Source: Loxodes magnus
Lineage: Eukaryota; Ciliophora; Karyorelictea; Loxodida; Loxodidae
Direction of reading: 5' to 3'
Length of the DNA stretch: 64,000 nucleotides
Assembly: GCA_946699065.1 (NCBI GenBank)
Contig: CAMPDV010000188.1
Location: 248,001-312,000, forward strand
The notes under the pieces are model-generated. The model was not told the origin of the DNA. It did not search any database and was given only the letters and a program-made list of their open reading frames with translations. Shown one piece after another: positions 62,137 to 64,000 of the stretch. A program made the translations under genes and the position numbers. The number at the start of each line of letters is the position of its first letter. Positions within the stretch are counted from its first letter, which is position 1.

Positions 62137-62331
62137 ATATGTATTGTAATTTATATTCAATATATATCGCCTTGAGTTAAATTTAGTTTATCTCTTTATT
62201 TTAATTAATAAAAAAAAAAATTAAAAAGCTTTGTTAAAGCCTTAGTAGTCAGCCATCTGACCTATTCTATCAGCTTGTCTCTATTAGTTTGTCTTGAATT
62301 TCTACTAGGCTTAGTTAGGCGGTGTAGCACT

Positions 62332-63068
62332 TCATTAATGCACCATCCTTTAATATTCGGAATAGTTTTGGTCTTGCACTTAGCGTTCCTAATTATTTAT
62401 CCAAGGATTAAGATTTGAATTAAAGAATTTTTTTCTATAAATGTTTCCGCTTTATGTTGGATATATCCTAAATAGTTTTCTAAAAATATCTTATTTACTC
62501 TTTCTTTAAATTTCGCTTAGTTAGTAGCAGTATTTTCATTGGTGTTATTTATTGCACACGTAGCATTTTATTCTTCTTTTAAACTATTATTCCTGTAACA
62601 CTTATTTAATTTAAATTTACTACTTATTTTAAATAAACGTTTACTGTTTATTTTAATTTGAGGCTTCATTTTCTATTTCCATAGGATCTGATTAATTCTG
62701 TTAAATCGAAAATGGCGTAACCTGAATTTATTATTAAATTTAAAGAATTCTTTGTTCCAGTTTTTTTTCTATTTCTTATGATTATTAATATTGTTTCTCA
62801 AGTAAAGACGTTATTAGTTTTTCTAATTTTTCTACTTTATCAGTGAGGTATCTATTTTTAAACATAAACTCTTTTAATTACTTAGATAATATTTCTATTT
62901 TAGTTTGTGTCGGAAGTTTTTTAATTCTGGATTTCCAAGTGGTTAATGTTCGTTATATCAATCATATTTCTCACTTTCACTCATTGTAATTATTTCACTT
63001 TTTTATTTTTTAGAGAATTTTCCTGTTTAAATGTTTTGTTCAAAGTTCTATTATTTCTTAGAAGCCAT
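62332..63068 (-). CDS. Zinc-knuckle element protein, copy L, with a -1 frame change
   Basis: About 245 residues. From ATG 63068 (MASKK) a Gln/Lys/Ser-rich N-terminus with an ITMSESEKYDWYNEHQPLGNP stretch is in one frame. At 62916-62922 an A AAA AAC heptamer lies in the zero frame, and everything downstream is in the -1 frame: the coiled coil (LTDKVEKLEKLITSLLEKQ), SDPMEIENE, a knuckle CYVCNKQHQWKYC (CX2CX3HX4C, with its Trp from TGA), and a C-terminus ending at TGA 62332-62334. That TGA sits in the loop of a GGTG/CACC hairpin related to the 3' hairpin of repeat S2. Programmed frameshifting or a simple indel are both possible. It stands head-to-head with the reverse-transcriptase fragment. Confidence 0.6.
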
Positions 63069-63089
63069 TTTATATAAATAATAATACAT

Positions 63090-64000
63090 AATATTAATAT
63101 ACCAAAAAAGAAAGATAAATTAATCCGAAGAACTATAAACAAATCTCTTTAATGAATCATGTTTTAAAAATTATAGAAGAATGAAATTAATAACAAATGT
63201 AAGAAGATCTACATAATAATGAAAATGAATCTTAATATGGTTTCAAAAAAGGTAAATCATGCGCACTATAAATCTTCAATCTAAGAACAGTATAGGAATG
63301 ATCAATGCGGAAAAAAAAGATACTTTTGTGATATTTGTTGATATTAAGAAATCTTATGATTCGGAGAAAAAGAAAGATATATGATAAATCCTAAACGTAC
63401 TAAAAACACCAGAATAGATAATTAAACTTCTAGTAAACTTCTACTATGAAGAAAAATTAACTGAAACTCATTGATTAAATAGCAAAACTATTCGTAACAA
63501 ATAAAGGGCTAAAAAGGGAAGAATAAAGTCTTCAATGCTATTTAGCTTGATAATAACAAAACTTCATCATAGCTTAGAAGATTAAAAGTAGAAATTACGA
63601 TTGACTATAAAAAACCAAGAAGGGGAGAACAAAAGAAATATATGCAGGATGTTTTGGACACGCAGATGACCATGACTTAATAAGTGAATGGGAATAATTA
63701 GAGGAAGTAATCGAAAATGTAACCTCATGGGCAGAAAAGTACAAATTTGAAATTGCAGATAAAAAAAATGAATTATATGAAAAGAAGCAGAAAATAATAA
63801 CTGAGAAAATATTAGAAATACTACCGAGTTGAAAATTTAAGAATCGAAAGAGTTACGACCTTGTAGTACCTAGGTCATATAAAAGAAGAGAATATCAGTT
63901 TTGAAAAAACATGGAGAATAGATTAGAAGTAAAATAAAAGATGTAAACTTGAATACTGGGAAAAATAACAATGAATAAGGGATTAATACCATATAACTTA
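63090..64000 (+). pseudogene. Non-LTR reverse transcriptase fragment, decayed, runs off the window
   Basis: Plus strand. Recognisable in order are NPKNYKQISLMNH (RT motif 1), SQYGFKKGKSCALQIFNLR (motif 2), FVDIKKSYDS (motif 3, with the first catalytic Asp), a KGLK...SSMLFSLI segment (motif 4), and GHADDHDLIS (the ADD catalytic box, with His in place of the usual Tyr or Phe before ADD). These lie in at least three frames, so the enzyme is broken. It begins inside the RT domain, as expected for a 5'-truncated LINE. NYKQISL and ADD spacing place it with non-LTR rather than LTR elements. It is the only RT sequence seen in the window and a candidate relative of whatever mobilises the smaller elements. 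Confidence 0.75.

Noticed and set aside
1..64000. CRISPR arrays, ribosomal RNA genes, telomeric repeats and bacterial-type operons
   Set aside because: No regularly spaced short repeats, no rRNA-like segments and no C4A2-type or related telomere runs were seen; gene structure and code are eukaryotic.

Overview
The window looks like nuclear DNA of a ciliate. It is extremely AT-rich, and genes appear only if TAA and TAG are read as Gln and TGA as Trp, with TGA also serving as the terminator at gene ends. That is the karyorelictid-type code (NCBI table 27; Loxodes and Parduczia are the best-known users). The evidence is internal. In the MORN-repeat gene the conserved Trp positions are written as TGG or TGA and Gln as TAA, TAG or CAA. 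In two FAM172/Arb2-like paralogs a conserved Trp is TGA in both. The best genes end at a TGA that keeps an exact triplet length. With a standard code almost nothing here is open. The species is an inference; nothing seen fixes it.

Left part (1-21.5 kb): a membrane RING-H2 gene, then a tandem segmental duplication of about 7-10 kb. Each unit carries a Kelch-repeat gene on the minus strand; unit 1 also keeps a long coiled-coil gene that unit 2 has lost. Unit 2 carries three insertions that unit 1 lacks, so the empty site can be read beside each filled one. All have target-site duplications of 14-19 bp.

Middle part (22.9-41.3 kb): host genes, mostly on the plus strand. They are a TRIM-like RING/B-box/coiled-coil protein fused to ten diverged ubiquitin-like domains, two FAM172/Arb2-domain paralogs, an unrecognised multi-frame gene, a pseudokinase with about 39 MORN repeats, and two unrecognised genes in divergent orientation. 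Long AT-rich spacers separate them.

Right part (43.5-64 kb): an accumulation of small mobile elements. At least a dozen copies here, and about fifteen in the window, belong to one family about 0.9 kb long. They encode only a basic N-terminus, a coiled coil, a PMEIE-like motif and a CCHC zinc knuckle, with no reverse transcriptase. Several are flanked by 14-18 bp duplications and end in a stem-loop followed by an AT-rich tail. Mixed among them are three copies of a 220-310 bp SINE-like repeat with a covarying 3' hairpin, a second structured repeat family, a tRNA-Glu-like sequence, a displaced fragment of the MORN gene, and, at the right edge, a decayed non-LTR reverse transcriptase that could be the source of mobilisation.

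Because this code leaves no frame closed, an open frame by itself proves nothing. Calls rest on domain motifs, paralog conservation, G-rich first codon positions and exact triplet length between start and TGA. Everything was read by eye, so ends of decayed elements are approximate.
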